DNA from: Candidatus Cryptobacteroides sp.
GTDB taxonomy: Bacteria; Bacteroidota; Bacteroidia; Bacteroidales; UBA932
Direction of reading: 5' to 3'
Length of the DNA stretch: 45,491 nucleotides
Assembly (NCBI GenBank): GCA_029257745.1
Contig: JARIAS010000044.1
Coordinates: forward strand, 1 to 45,491
Below the pieces are notes generated by a model that ran no database searches, was not told the origin of the DNA, and saw only the letters and a list, made by a program, of their open reading frames with translations. The position numbers were made by a program, and so were the translations under genes. Positions within the stretch are counted from its first letter, which is position 1, and each line of letters starts with the position of its first letter. Shown here piece by piece: positions 1 to 8,797 of the stretch.

Positions 1-601
1 CACCAATATATATCATATTGGAAAATGGAATTCTTTTTTTCTCATCTGCCATACTTGCATTTACTTTTTTAGTATCTCTTGCACTGAAAATGCCTTTGTT
101 GATTTTAAACATAAACTGAGTTTTAGCCGTGTAGTCTACCGCTACTCCTGGCCATTCTGCTTCTTCTTTATTGTTGTATATAAAAGAACATGCAAAAATG
201 TGCTTAAATTCTTTAGCAATATCTGTGCCTTCAATGATTTCCTTTAAGCCTGAAGAATTAATATAATGCTCTATCTTTACGCCCTTTTCTTTTCCATATT
301 CATTTATAAGCTTAAACCACTCTCTTACACCTTCAAAAAATTCTATTTTTTTGCCAAAATCCTTAAATCTATCAACCTTTAGAGCTATGTTATGATTTTT
401 TGCCTCATCAAACATTAATTTCATATAAGACAGTATGTTACTAGCGTCTTGTCCTTCTGCTATATTATCACTTTCTTTCCAAAAAATCTCAGGCGTACTA
501 TTGATTGCATCAATAAAACCAAATTCTTGCATATTGCCCGGTGATAGTGTTCCATCGAAATCATAAATTAGGGCGATAATAGCTTTTTTCTTATTAGTCA
601 T
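1..601 (-). CDS. HAD-family hydrolase (3' part cut off by window edge)
   Basis: This is the N-terminal 200 residues of a haloacid dehalogenase superfamily protein read from an ATG at 601. HAD motif I is seen as DFDGT at residues 14-18, with Asp14 as the expected nucleophile and Asp16 as acid/base. A long helical cap region follows, then a second core strand (YINSSG) that fits motif II. The reading ends at IYIG, exactly where motif IV (GDxxxD) normally starts, so the metal-binding end lies outside the window. The family is mostly phosphatases, and the substrate cannot be told from sequence. The gene is divergent from the acyl-CoA synthetase, with about 105 bp between the two starts. Confidence 0.85.
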   Translation of the reverse strand, partial: MTNKKKAIIALIYDFDGTLSPGNMQEFGFIDAINSTPEIFWKESDNIAEGQDASNILSYMKLMFDEAKNHNIALKVDRFKDFGKKIEFFEGVREWFKLINEYGKEKGVKIEHYINSSGLKEIIEGTDIAKEFKHIFACSFIYNNKEEAEWPGVAVDYTAKTQFMFKINKGIFSARDTKKVNASMADEKKRIPFSNMIYIG

Positions 602-679
602 ATCGTAAGTATAATCGCATTAATATAGTAAAATTACATAAATATAATTAATACTACTAGTCAAAATGTTAATTTTTTT

Positions 680-687
680 TATCTTTG
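680..687 (+). promoter_or_regulatory. -7 promoter element of the acyl-CoA synthetase gene
   Basis: TATCTTTG matches the Bacteroidetes -7 consensus TAnnTTTG and lies 19 nt before the ATG. No TTG is found at the usual distance upstream, so only half of the promoter is supported. Confidence 0.45.
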
Positions 688-706
688 TCAAAACAAAATC
701 TAAATT

Positions 707-2347
707 ATGGAACATTTTCTTTTAACATTGCAGAATACAATAAAGAAATATTGGGATAAACCTGCTGCCAGCACTTATAAAGGCGAGACTTATACTTATG
801 GAGAATTTGCAACTGAGATTAAAAAGCTACATATTCTATTTGAATTATTAGGTGTAGAACATGGGGATAAGGTAGCATTATGTGCAAAGAATACTGCAAG
901 ATGGGCTATTACATATATGGCTTCTAATACATATAAGTCTGTAATAGTACCTATATTAGTGGATTTTACAGCTGATAGTCTCATGAATCTTATCAATCAT
1001 TCTGAGAGTAAGCTATTGATAATAAATAAAGAGATTTGGGATAAATGTGATGCAAGTAAGATGCCTGATTTACAATTGGTTGTCGATATAGATTCTTGGT
1101 CAATGCTATATTATTCCAATGATAAGGCTAAGTCTGCATATGAGGGATATATCAGCGAATTTAATAATCGCTATTCTAATGGCTTAAAGCCCGAAGATTT
1201 AGATTTTCCTGTTGAGACTTCAAATGAGATGTGTACGCTTAGTTACACTTCAGGTTCTACCGGCAGCCCAAAGGGGGTAATGCTTACATATAAGAACTTT
1301 AGTCATGTCGTAGATTTTTGTCGTAGACATATACCTTCTGATAATAGTGATAGAATACTTTCAATGTTACCAATGGCACATATTTACGGCTTAGTAATAG
1401 AGTTTATTTATCCTATGTGTAATGGAGTTCATGTTACTTGGCTTGGAAAGGTGCCTACTCCTGCCTTCTTGTTGGGTGCCTTGGCAGATATTAAACCATA
1501 CCTTGTAGTAACAGTTCCATTAGTTATGGAGAAAATCTTTAAGGCAAAGGTCTTACCTAAGTTGGAGACACCTCTTATGAAGTGTTTAATCCATATACCT
1601 TTTGTTAAGTCGTTGATATTTAATAAGATTAAGTTGGGCTTAGAAAAAGCTTTTGGAGGCAATGTAAGGGAATTTATATTTGGAGGTGCCGCACTTAATC
1701 CAGATGTGGATAAATGGTTGCATAAGATTAAATTACCATATACTGTTGGTTATGGTATGACAGAGGCAGCACCGCTTATTGCTTATAGTAATCATAAACA
1801 ATTTGTGCCTGCTTCATGCGGTAGAGCTATTGATTGGGATACTGTTCGTATAGACTCGCCTGACCCTAAAAATATAGTTGGAGAAATACAGGTTAAAGGT
1901 CCTAATGTGTGTATAGGCTATTATAAGAATGCAGAAGCAACAGAGCAGTTATATACAAAAGATGGTTTCTTGAAGACAGGAGATTTGGGAATAATAGATG
2001 CCAAAGGAAATATCTTTATTAAAGGTCGTTCTAAGAATATGATATTAGGATCTTCGGGTCAAAATATTTATCCAGAGGAAATGGAGGCTGTAATAAATAA
2101 TCAAGACTTTGTATTAGAATCATTAGTCTTAGAAAGGGATAAAAAATTGGTAGCCTTAGTCTTTGTTGATGAAAATGCAAGTGAAGCGAATCCAGAGTTA
2201 AAGGCAATAACAGATGTGGCCGAACATATAAAGAATTCCTCTAACGCTAATCTGCCAATGTATTGTCAGTTAGCAAGGGTAGAGCTTGTTGAGAAGCCTT
2301 TTGAAAAGACCCCTAAGATGAGTATAAAGAGATTCTTGTATAATTAA
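707..2347 (+). CDS. Long-chain acyl-CoA synthetase (AMP-binding enzyme)
   Basis: This 546-residue member of the ANL adenylating superfamily is predicted to activate a fatty acid with ATP and CoA. The phosphate-binding motif YTSGSTGSPKGVML is near residues 178-193, the adenine-side motif GYGMTEAAP is near 347, TGDLG is near 424, and a C-terminal PKMSIKR supplies the usual catalytic lysine near 540. The length is typical of short bacterial FadD-like enzymes. There is no signal peptide, so it is cytoplasmic or peripheral at the membrane. It appears monocistronic, with its own -7 element upstream and a strong terminator at 2396. Chain-length preference cannot be read from the sequence; related ligases for other carboxylic acids remain possible. 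Confidence 0.9.
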   Translation: MEHFLLTLQNTIKKYWDKPAASTYKGETYTYGEFATEIKKLHILFELLGVEHGDKVALCAKNTARWAITYMASNTYKSVIVPILVDFTADSLMNLINHSESKLLIINKEIWDKCDASKMPDLQLVVDIDSWSMLYYSNDKAKSAYEGYISEFNNRYSNGLKPEDLDFPVETSNEMCTLSYTSGSTGSPKGVMLTYKNFSHVVDFCRRHIPSDNSDRILSMLPMAHIYGLVIEFIYPMCNGVHVTWLGKVPTPAFLLGALADIKPYLVVTVPLVMEKIFKAKVLPKLETPLMKCLIHIPFVKSLIFNKIKLGLEKAFGGNVREFIFGGAALNPDVDKWLHKIKLPYTVGYGMTEAAPLIAYSNHKQFVPASCGRAIDWDTVRIDSPDPKNIVGEIQVKGPNVCIGYYKNAEATEQLYTKDGFLKTGDLGIIDAKGNIFIKGRSKNMILGSSGQNIYPEEMEAVINNQDFVLESLVLERDKKLVALVFVDENASEANPELKAITDVAEHIKNSSNANLPMYCQLARVELVEKPFEKTPKMSIKRFLYN

Positions 2348-2395
2348 TGACAATTTGTCATAGTTTTTATATTGGAACACTATTTGAATAAAGTT

Positions 2396-2427
2396 AATGC
2401 AGTTACATATGTAGCTGCATTTTTTTG
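2396..2427 (+). terminator. Intrinsic terminator after the acyl-CoA synthetase gene
   Basis: A near-perfect hairpin (AATGCAGTTACA pairing with TGTAGCTGCATT, one G-T wobble) is followed directly by a run of T. It lies between the ligase stop and htpG. Confidence 0.85.
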
Positions 2428-2459
2428 ATAAATATTAAAATAGAATAAAACTTTTTGTT

Positions 2460-4439
2460 ATGGCAAATGTAAAGGGTAAAATTGGTGTTACAACAGAAAA
2501 TATTTTTCCTGTAATAAAGCAATTCTTATATTCTGATCACGAGATATTCCTTAGGGAGCTTGTGGCTAATGCTGTGGACGCTAGTCAAAAGATGAAGACT
2601 CTTGCTGCCAATGCTGAATACAAGGGTGAATTGGGAGATTTAAATGTCAAGATAGAACTTGACCAGGCTGAAAAGGTCTTAAAGATAACAGATAGGGGAA
2701 TAGGTATGACAGAGGAAGAAGTTGATAAGTATATCAATCAAATAGCTTTTTCTTCTGCAGGAGAATTCCTTGATAAATATAAGGACCAGAGTATTATAGG
2801 ACATTTTGGACTAGGTTTTTACTCTGCATTTATGGTAGCTAAACAGGTGAGTATTGATACTTTATCTTGGAAAGAAGGTGCGAGTGCAGTAAGGTGGACA
2901 TGTGATGGCAGTCCTGAATATGCTATGGAGGCTTCTGATAAGCAGGAAAGAGGTACAACAATAACTCTATATTTGGACGATGAATCTAGCGATTTTGCAA
3001 ATAATGCAAGGATAGAGGGCTTATTATCAAAGTACTGTAAGTTTATGCCAATTCCTATCATCTTTGGTAAGGAACAGGAATGGAAAGATAATGCCTATGT
3101 AGATACAGACAAAGACAAGGTTATAAATAGCGTAGAGCCTTTGTGGACAAAACAGCCATCTGAACTTAAGGAAGAGGATTATATGGGCTTTTACCGTAAT
3201 CTTTATCCTGCAAAAGAGGAACCTCTGTTCTATATTCATTTAAATGTAGATTATCCTTTCAATCTTACAGGTATATTATACTTCCCTAAGATTAAGGAAA
3301 AAATGGCTTTGGAAAAGAATAATATACAGCTATATTCTAATCAAATGTATGTTACTGACCATGTAGAAAATATAGTACCTGAGTTTATGACTCTTTTGCA
3401 TGGAGTAATAGATTCACCAGATATTCCTTTGAATGTATCAAGAAGCTATCTTCAGAGTGACTCTAATGTTAAGAAAATATCTTCATATATAACAAAGAAA
3501 GTTGCAGACAGATTGGAGGAGATATATAAAAATGAGAGGTCTGTTTTTGAGGAAAAATGGAATGATATGAGACTTTTCATTGAGTATGGAATGTTGAGTG
3601 ATGAAAAGTTCTGCGAGAGGGCGTTGAAGTTTACATTGTTACAAAACACTGAAGGTAAGTTCTTTAGTTTAGATGACTATAAAAAAGCAGTAGAGACAGA
3701 GCAGACAGATAAGGATAAGAAGTTAGTATATTTATATGCTAGCAATATGGATGCACAGTTCCCATTTATAGAGGCAGCAAAGAAGAAAGCTTATGATGTC
3801 TTATTGCTAGATGGTGATTTGGATGCTCACTTTATCAATATGTTAGAGCAGAAGTTGGAAAATGTACGTTTTGTAAGGGTTGATTCTGATAGTGTTGAGA
3901 ATCTGATTGTTAAGGAGGAAAGGAAGAAACCAGAACTTTCTCAGCAATCAAAGACAGATCTTAATGATATGTTTAAATCCATACTTCCAGCAGGTAGAGA
4001 GTATGTGGTTGAGGCTGATAATTTAGGTGAAAATGCTGCACCTATTATCATTACTCAGAATGAATTTATGAGAAGATTTAGAGAAATGTCTAAGATTGGT
4101 GGAGGTCTTAACTTTTATGGACAAATGCCTGAGTCATATAATATTATAGTTAATTTGGAACATCCTCTTATGGCTAAGGTATATAATTCTGCTAAAGACG
4201 TTATACCTGAACTTCCAGCACTTCCTGTTGCTGATGAGAATGCTAGTGAGGAGGAAAAAAAGAATGTAGAAAAAGAAAAGCAAACAATCTTAGATGCTCA
4301 TAAGCTTAAGGTTGAGGCCTTTGCTAAGTCTAATGATAAGTTAAGACAGATGTTAGATTTAGCCTTGCTTGCAAATTCTATGTTGAAGGGTAAGGAACTT
4401 ACAGAGTTTATAGAGAGGAGCTACTCTGTTTTAAAATAA
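2460..4439 (+). CDS. htpG: Molecular chaperone HtpG (bacterial Hsp90)
   Basis: This 659-residue protein spans the whole Hsp90 family. The N-terminal GHKL ATPase has the signature YSDHEIFLRELVANAVDA near residues 23-40, DRGIGMT near 79, and the lid/G2 motif GHFGLGFYSAFMVA near 112. Middle-domain hallmarks include NIQLYSNQMYV and the conserved arginine segment PLNVSRSYLQ. The C-terminal dimerisation part is present. There is no signal or organelle extension, so it is a cytoplasmic homodimer that remodels client proteins in an ATP-dependent way. The gene stands alone between two clear terminators. I did not identify a heat-shock operator. Confidence 0.98.
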   Translation: MANVKGKIGVTTENIFPVIKQFLYSDHEIFLRELVANAVDASQKMKTLAANAEYKGELGDLNVKIELDQAEKVLKITDRGIGMTEEEVDKYINQIAFSSAGEFLDKYKDQSIIGHFGLGFYSAFMVAKQVSIDTLSWKEGASAVRWTCDGSPEYAMEASDKQERGTTITLYLDDESSDFANNARIEGLLSKYCKFMPIPIIFGKEQEWKDNAYVDTDKDKVINSVEPLWTKQPSELKEEDYMGFYRNLYPAKEEPLFYIHLNVDYPFNLTGILYFPKIKEKMALEKNNIQLYSNQMYVTDHVENIVPEFMTLLHGVIDSPDIPLNVSRSYLQSDSNVKKISSYITKKVADRLEEIYKNERSVFEEKWNDMRLFIEYGMLSDEKFCERALKFTLLQNTEGKFFSLDDYKKAVETEQTDKDKKLVYLYASNMDAQFPFIEAAKKKAYDVLLLDGDLDAHFINMLEQKLENVRFVRVDSDSVENLIVKEERKKPELSQQSKTDLNDMFKSILPAGREYVVEADNLGENAAPIIITQNEFMRRFREMSKIGGGLNFYGQMPESYNIIVNLEHPLMAKVYNSAKDVIPELPALPVADENASEEEKKNVEKEKQTILDAHKLKVEAFAKSNDKLRQMLDLALLANSMLKGKELTEFIERSYSVLK

Positions 4440-4465
4440 GATAGCTAAAGTTTTCATATAATTAT

Positions 4466-4498
4466 GGTGTGTCAAAATCTAATTTGTCACACCTTTTT
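4466..4498 (+). terminator. Intrinsic terminator after htpG
   Basis: A GGTGTG/CACACC stem is extended by CAAA/TTTG across one mismatch and followed by TTTTTCTCTTT. Confidence 0.85.
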
Positions 4499-4597
4499 CT
4501 CTTTATAAGAAATTAATATGCTTTGATAAACAATAAATTAGAGCAATACTAAAATTAGTTATTTACATAGCATATTTATAATAGTTATAAATTTTAA

Positions 4598-4605
4598 TAT
4601 ATTTG
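4598..4605 (+). promoter_or_regulatory. -7 promoter element of the DUF417-ftcD operon
   Basis: TATATTTG matches TAnnTTTG and sits 19 nt before the ATG at 4625. A TTTA lies about 19 bp upstream where TTG is expected, so the -33 match is weak. Confidence 0.4.
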
Positions 4606-4624
4606 CATATAAAAATTATGTAAG

Positions 4625-5242
4625 ATGGAAAATTCAAAAACACAAGCTTGTACAAGCGTTAAATCTTTATTTTACTCTTTTTTAGAGTTTTTTGCTAAAT
4701 CGGATAGATTATTTGCAAATCTTATAAGAGTAGCTATACTTATTATCTTTATGTGGATAGGAGGACTTAAGTTTTGGAATTATGAGGCTCAAGGAATAGT
4801 TCCTTTCGTCGCAAATAGCCCTTTTATGAGCTTTTTCTATTCTAAGCAAGCACCTGAATATAAGGATTATAAGATGGCAGAGGGGGCATATGATGAGGCT
4901 AAGGTACAGTGGCATGAAGAGAATAATACATATTCTTATTCAAGAGGCCTTGGTATAGTTATCATGACTATTGGCTTATTAGCTTTTCTTGGTATTTTTT
5001 CTGCAAGGATAGGACTTGTTGGAGCAATCTTAGTCGTATTTATGATGGTTGGTACCTTATCCTTTTTAGTAACAACACCTGAAGTATGGGTTACTAATCA
5101 TGTTCCTAGCGAGACCTTATCGGGTTTTCCATTATTAAGTGGGGCAGGAAGATTGGTGATAAAGGATACGGCAATTATGGCAGGTGCCTTTGTTTTGTTA
5201 TCTGATTGTGCTAAACGTATTTTGGCAAAAAGAAAACAATAA
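4625..5242 (+). CDS. DUF417 (YkgB/RclC-like) inner-membrane protein
   Basis: This 205-residue integral membrane protein has hydrophobic segments near residues 34-50, 102-120, 123-147 and 176-192, separated by an acidic, tyrosine-rich outer loop. The FMWIGGLKFWNYEAQGIVPFVANSP type start and the late SGFPLLSGAGRLVIKD segment are characteristic of DUF417, the family of E. coli YkgB/RclC. RclC is tied to reactive chlorine stress in E. coli. Whether that role carries over here is inference only. The gene is followed after 16 nt by ftcD on the same strand, so the two are probably co-transcribed, but no functional link is obvious. Confidence 0.8.
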   Translation: MENSKTQACTSVKSLFYSFLEFFAKSDRLFANLIRVAILIIFMWIGGLKFWNYEAQGIVPFVANSPFMSFFYSKQAPEYKDYKMAEGAYDEAKVQWHEENNTYSYSRGLGIVIMTIGLLAFLGIFSARIGLVGAILVVFMMVGTLSFLVTTPEVWVTNHVPSETLSGFPLLSGAGRLVIKDTAIMAGAFVLLSDCAKRILAKRKQ

Positions 5243-5258
5243 GTTATTAGATATCTCT

Positions 5259-6311
5259 ATGTCTGATAGAATAGTAGAATGTGTACCCAATTTTAGCGAG
5301 GGTAGGGATGTAAATATAATTAATAGTATAGTAGCAGAAATCAAGTCTGTAAAGCATATAAAGGTCTTACATGTCGATAGCGGAGTATCCGCAAATAGAA
5401 CAGTTGTAAGTTTTATAGGTAGTCCAGAAGCTGTTGTTGAGGCAGGATTTTTGGCGGTAAAAAAGGCAGCAGAGCTTATAGATATGCGTACTCATAAGGG
5501 TGAACATCCAAGGCAGGGAGCTACTGATGTATTACCTATTGTGCCAATATCAGGTATCAGTCTAGACGAATGTGCTATGCTAGCTAGAAACTTAGCTAAA
5601 AGGGTATATGAGGATTTAGGCATAGCAACATATTGTTATGAGGAGAGTGCTTTAGTGCCTGAACATAGAAATCTAGCATTTTGTCGTCAAGGGGAGTATG
5701 AAGGTCTGGAAAAGAAGTTGAGCGATAAAATACTAAGACCTGATTTTGCACCAGAAACATTTACTCATGTTTTAGAAAAATCAGGTGCAACTACTATTGG
5801 GGCTAGAAAGTTTTTACTTGCAGTGAATTTTAATCTAAATACTGATTCTGTTACACTGGCTAATGAAATAGCTGTACGTGTTAGAGAAAAGGGTCGCAAG
5901 GCTCTAGATGAGCAAGCTATGCCTGTTAAAGATAAGGATGGTAAACAAGTCTGGATAGCCGGAAGATTAAAGGCATGTAAAGCAATAGCATGGTATATAG
6001 AAGAATATTCTTTTGCCCAAGTATCTATGAATATAACAGATATAGATGTTTGTAAGCTATATATGGCATATGAGGAGGTGAAAAAAGAAGCGGCAGCGAG
6101 AAACTTGCAGGTGAGGGGAACAGAGATTATAGGTTTAGTCCCTAAGCAGGTATTGCTTGATGTCGCTGGCTATATACTCAGCGAATCCATTTCTTTATCT
6201 GATCATTCATATGATGAGAGAGACCTAATACAGCTTGCTTCAGAATATTTAAATCTTTCAGATATTAGTCCTTTTAATATTGAAGAGAGAGTTCTGGAAT
6301 ATCTTATGTGA
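5259..6311 (+). CDS. ftcD: Glutamate formimidoyltransferase
   Basis: This 350-residue enzyme transfers the formimino group of N-formimino-glutamate to tetrahydrofolate, a late step of histidine breakdown. The start is set at ATG 5259 because the conserved N terminus ECVPNFSEGRD follows at once. A GTG 75 nt further upstream would overlap the previous gene. The HKGEHPRQGATD segment carries the histidine that acts as catalyst in mammalian FTCD. GATTIGARKFLLAVNFN and the terminal VRGTEIIGLVPKQVLLD complete the two formyltransferase subdomains. No cyclodeaminase domain is fused. The other histidine-degradation genes (hutH, hutU, hutI) are not adjacent. Confidence 0.95.
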   Translation: MSDRIVECVPNFSEGRDVNIINSIVAEIKSVKHIKVLHVDSGVSANRTVVSFIGSPEAVVEAGFLAVKKAAELIDMRTHKGEHPRQGATDVLPIVPISGISLDECAMLARNLAKRVYEDLGIATYCYEESALVPEHRNLAFCRQGEYEGLEKKLSDKILRPDFAPETFTHVLEKSGATTIGARKFLLAVNFNLNTDSVTLANEIAVRVREKGRKALDEQAMPVKDKDGKQVWIAGRLKACKAIAWYIEEYSFAQVSMNITDIDVCKLYMAYEEVKKEAAARNLQVRGTEIIGLVPKQVLLDVAGYILSESISLSDHSYDERDLIQLASEYLNLSDISPFNIEERVLEYLM

Positions 6312-6398
6312 TAGATCTCTTAGTAATATTTATAGTTCTATATTTTAAGTAGAATATTGTTTTACTAGAATTCCACTATAACTTTATTGCAATTATAC

Positions 6399-6437
6399 AT
6401 ATATCCTATAACTAGAAAACTTAGTTATAGGATATAT
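6399..6437. terminator. Bidirectional hairpin between convergent ftcD and lipA
   Basis: A perfect 15-bp inverted repeat (ATATATCCTATAACT and its complement) encloses a 9-nt loop. It lies between two converging genes. The flanks are AT-rich but contain no long T run, so termination efficiency is uncertain. Confidence 0.7.
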
Positions 6438-6480
6438 TTCATTAAATATTTATAGAAAGATACTGTGTTACAAAATTATA

Positions 6481-7347
6481 TTAGTCAGCTGCATGATATG
6501 ATGAACGTACCAAAGGACCGCTGACTACTTTTGTGAAGCCCATATCTTCTGCAATCCATTTGAATCCAATAAATTTTTTAGGTTCTATATATTCAGCTAC
6601 TGGGTAGTGCCTATGGCTTGGTTGAAGATATTGACCTATTGTCAGGCTTTTACAGCCTGTATTAACAATGTCTCTCATTGTCTGCACAAGTTCTTCTTTA
6701 CTTTCACCTAGTCCTACCATAATGCCTGTTTTAGCGACAAAGCCTTTAGATGCAATATATTGTAGTACCTCTAGACTGCGTTCGTAAGTTGCAACACTTC
6801 TTACCATTGGGGTAAGTCTTCTAACTGTTTCCATATTGTGTCCTACAACATCTGGTTTAGCACTGAGTACAATGTCTATGAGTTCTTTTTTACCTAGAAA
6901 ATCAGGTATAAGTACTTCAATCTTGGTATTAGGGTTGGAATTTCTAATAGCCTCAATTGTTTTTTTCCAGTGTTCTGCCCCTCCGTCTTTAAGGTCGTCC
7001 CTATCCACAGAAGTGATTACGGCATATTTAAGATTTAGTTCTGATATTGATTTTGCTACTTTTAATGGCTCAAAGATGTCTAATTGTTCAGGTCTTCCGC
7101 TTTGCGTATTGCAAAATTTACAGGACCTCGTACATACATTACCACCAATCATAAAAGTTGCAGTGCCATCTTCCCAGCATTCAGCCCTGTTGGGACATAG
7201 TCCGCTACTACATATAGTGTGTAAGCCCTTTTCTTCTATTATCTTACTAGTATCGCTGAATTGTCTTTTTGTCGCAAGACTTACTCTTAACCAGTCTGGT
7301 TTTCTTACGTGAGCTTTTCTTTCTTTCTTCTCTTTAATTGTTTCCAT
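6481..7347 (-). CDS. lipA: Lipoyl synthase
   Basis: This 288-residue radical SAM enzyme inserts two sulfurs into octanoyl groups on lipoyl-dependent dehydrogenases and the glycine cleavage H protein. The auxiliary cluster motif CSSGLCPNRAEC (C-x4-C-x5-C) is near residues 46-57. The SAM-binding cluster motif CTRSCKFC (C-x3-C-x2-C) follows near 72. The C-terminal RSSYHA supplies the serine that ligates the auxiliary cluster. All catalytic residues are therefore intact and the length is normal. No lipB or lplA is adjacent, so the source of the octanoyl substrate must be encoded elsewhere. The gene is divergent from the Ntn hydrolase, across a 237-bp region with two dyads. Confidence 0.98.
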   Translation of the reverse strand: METIKEKKERKAHVRKPDWLRVSLATKRQFSDTSKIIEEKGLHTICSSGLCPNRAECWEDGTATFMIGGNVCTRSCKFCNTQSGRPEQLDIFEPLKVAKSISELNLKYAVITSVDRDDLKDGGAEHWKKTIEAIRNSNPNTKIEVLIPDFLGKKELIDIVLSAKPDVVGHNMETVRRLTPMVRSVATYERSLEVLQYIASKGFVAKTGIMVGLGESKEELVQTMRDIVNTGCKSLTIGQYLQPSHRHYPVAEYIEPKKFIGFKWIAEDMGFTKVVSGPLVRSSYHAAD

Positions 7348-7450
7348 TCTTTAGATGAACTTTAAGCACTTATTGCGAATATATAACAAAAAATCTTAAA
7401 ATTATAAACTTTTTAAATAAGAGTTATAGATATACTTATATGTCTTTTGG

Positions 7451-7495
7451 TTGATAATGTTATCAAAAAGTCTAGGTATCCTATGTTGTATAGGA
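7451..7495. promoter_or_regulatory. Two adjacent dyads in the lipA / Ntn-hydrolase divergent region
   Basis: TTGATAA-TG-TTATCAA (7451-7466) and TCCTAT-GTTGT-ATAGGA (7479-7495) are two perfect inverted repeats 12 bp apart in an otherwise plain AT-rich divergent intergenic region. They could be operator half-sites for dimeric regulators, or small hairpins. No regulator can be named. Confidence 0.3.
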
Positions 7496-7552
7496 AGTAC
7501 TTATATTATGAAATAAATTGATTATAAAGCTAGAGTAGTTATAACAAAGTCT

Positions 7553-7560
7553 TATATTTG
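7553..7560 (+). promoter_or_regulatory. -7 promoter element of the Ntn hydrolase gene
   Basis: TATATTTG matches TAnnTTTG, 24 nt before the ATG at 7585. No good -33 TTG is seen. Confidence 0.4.
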
Positions 7561-7584
7561 TTAATAATACTATAAAAAATATAT

Positions 7585-8781
7585 ATGAAAAAAATTGTAA
7601 AACTTTTATTACTTGTAATCTTTGTATTGATACTTATATCTGCCACTGGAATATGTCTGCTTTGGCATGATGAAATAGCCACATTATCAAGTCTAAAGGT
7701 GCTTAGACATAGGAATGATTCTCGTTTAGAAGGAGATGTTTATGAGATACATGTTAAGGGCTCTTATTATTTTGATAAGTTTTTGGAGCAAGGTGGGGTG
7801 AAAAATGATAAGGAGTTAATCTCTTTCCTAACCTCTAATATTACTAAGGGTTTATTAAAAATGGATATAAAAGAGTCGAGTATCTCTTGTTCTGCATTTA
7901 CAGCAAAAACTAAGGAAGGTAAACGACTTTTTGGAAGGAATTATGATTTGAGTAAAACTAATTCATGTATAGTTTATACAGCACCTGAAGATGGACGATA
8001 CGCAACAATCACATCTGTTGATTTGAAATTCTTAGGCATAGATACAGATAAGGGAATACGTAATTTTAAGGATAAATTAGCCTTGTTATCAGCTACTTAT
8101 GCACCTTTAGATGGTATTAATAGTGCGGGCTTGTCTTGTGGTATTTTTATGAGTTATCAAGGTGAAGATAAAAAAGTTGTAGCAACTAATCAGAATACAG
8201 ACAATCTGGATATAACTTCTACGACAATGCTTAGATTGATATTGGACTATGCTGCTAACATTGAAGAGGCTGTGGCCTTAGTCTCACAATTAGATTTGCA
8301 TGATTCGGCAAATACTTCATATCATTATATGATAGCAGATGCAAGTGGCAGGAGTGCTATTCTGGAATGGGTAAATGGTACTGATCATACAGATACTGAT
8401 GGATCGAAAAGGAAGCTGATAGTTACTTATAACGACTTAGATGATAATATTGGAGAAAGGGAGGCTGCTGCTGATTATCAGTGGATAACAAATTTTATAA
8501 TACAGCCAGATTATTATGAGAAGCTTGATGAAAGATCAGGGTATGACAGATATGAAAGATTATATCAGGATTTATCTAATATAAGTGGAGTTGTAGAAGA
8601 TGAAAAAGAGGCCATGTCTATACTTGCAAATGTTGGTAGGAGATCTTGGAATAATAAGGATGCTAACACTTGTACTGTTCATAGTGTGGTTTATAATCTT
8701 AGTGATAAGACAGCTTTATGGGTGTCAAATGAAAATTTTGATGATAAAAGTGCTTATTTTAATTTGTCTTTTAAGAAATAA
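7585..8781 (+). CDS. Membrane-anchored Ntn hydrolase (choloylglycine hydrolase / C45-like)
   Basis: This 398-residue protein has one N-terminal hydrophobic anchor (residues 5-27), so the body probably faces the periplasm. The core resembles linear amide C-N hydrolases. The candidate nucleophile is Cys102 in SISCSAFTA, followed by the substrate-side GRNYDL motif near 118 and NSAGLSCGI near 180, both usual in C45/C59-type Ntn hydrolases. Family members cleave bile-salt amides, penicillins or N-acyl amides and mature by exposing the Cys as a new N terminus. Here 101 residues would be removed or separated. The substrate cannot be assigned. pepE starts 16 nt downstream on the same strand, suggesting an amide/peptide-processing pair. 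Confidence 0.8.
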   Translation: MKKIVKLLLLVIFVLILISATGICLLWHDEIATLSSLKVLRHRNDSRLEGDVYEIHVKGSYYFDKFLEQGGVKNDKELISFLTSNITKGLLKMDIKESSISCSAFTAKTKEGKRLFGRNYDLSKTNSCIVYTAPEDGRYATITSVDLKFLGIDTDKGIRNFKDKLALLSATYAPLDGINSAGLSCGIFMSYQGEDKKVVATNQNTDNLDITSTTMLRLILDYAANIEEAVALVSQLDLHDSANTSYHYMIADASGRSAILEWVNGTDHTDTDGSKRKLIVTYNDLDDNIGEREAAADYQWITNFIIQPDYYEKLDERSGYDRYERLYQDLSNISGVVEDEKEAMSILANVGRRSWNNKDANTCTVHSVVYNLSDKTALWVSNENFDDKSAYFNLSFKK

Positions 8782-8797
8782 AATCATATAATTGAGT

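Noticed and set aside
5184..5258. Longer start (GTG) for the formimidoyltransferase
   Set aside because: It would overlap the DUF417 gene and add 25 residues with no family counterpart; the conserved N terminus starts at ATG 5259.
6399..6437. Regulatory RNA or riboswitch for lipA
   Set aside because: The perfect hairpin lies downstream of lipA, between converging stops, so a shared terminator is the simplest reading.
8600..8791. Small open frame inside the 3' end of the Ntn hydrolase gene
   Set aside because: It lies wholly in another frame of a well-supported gene, with no independent promoter and no recognisable domain.
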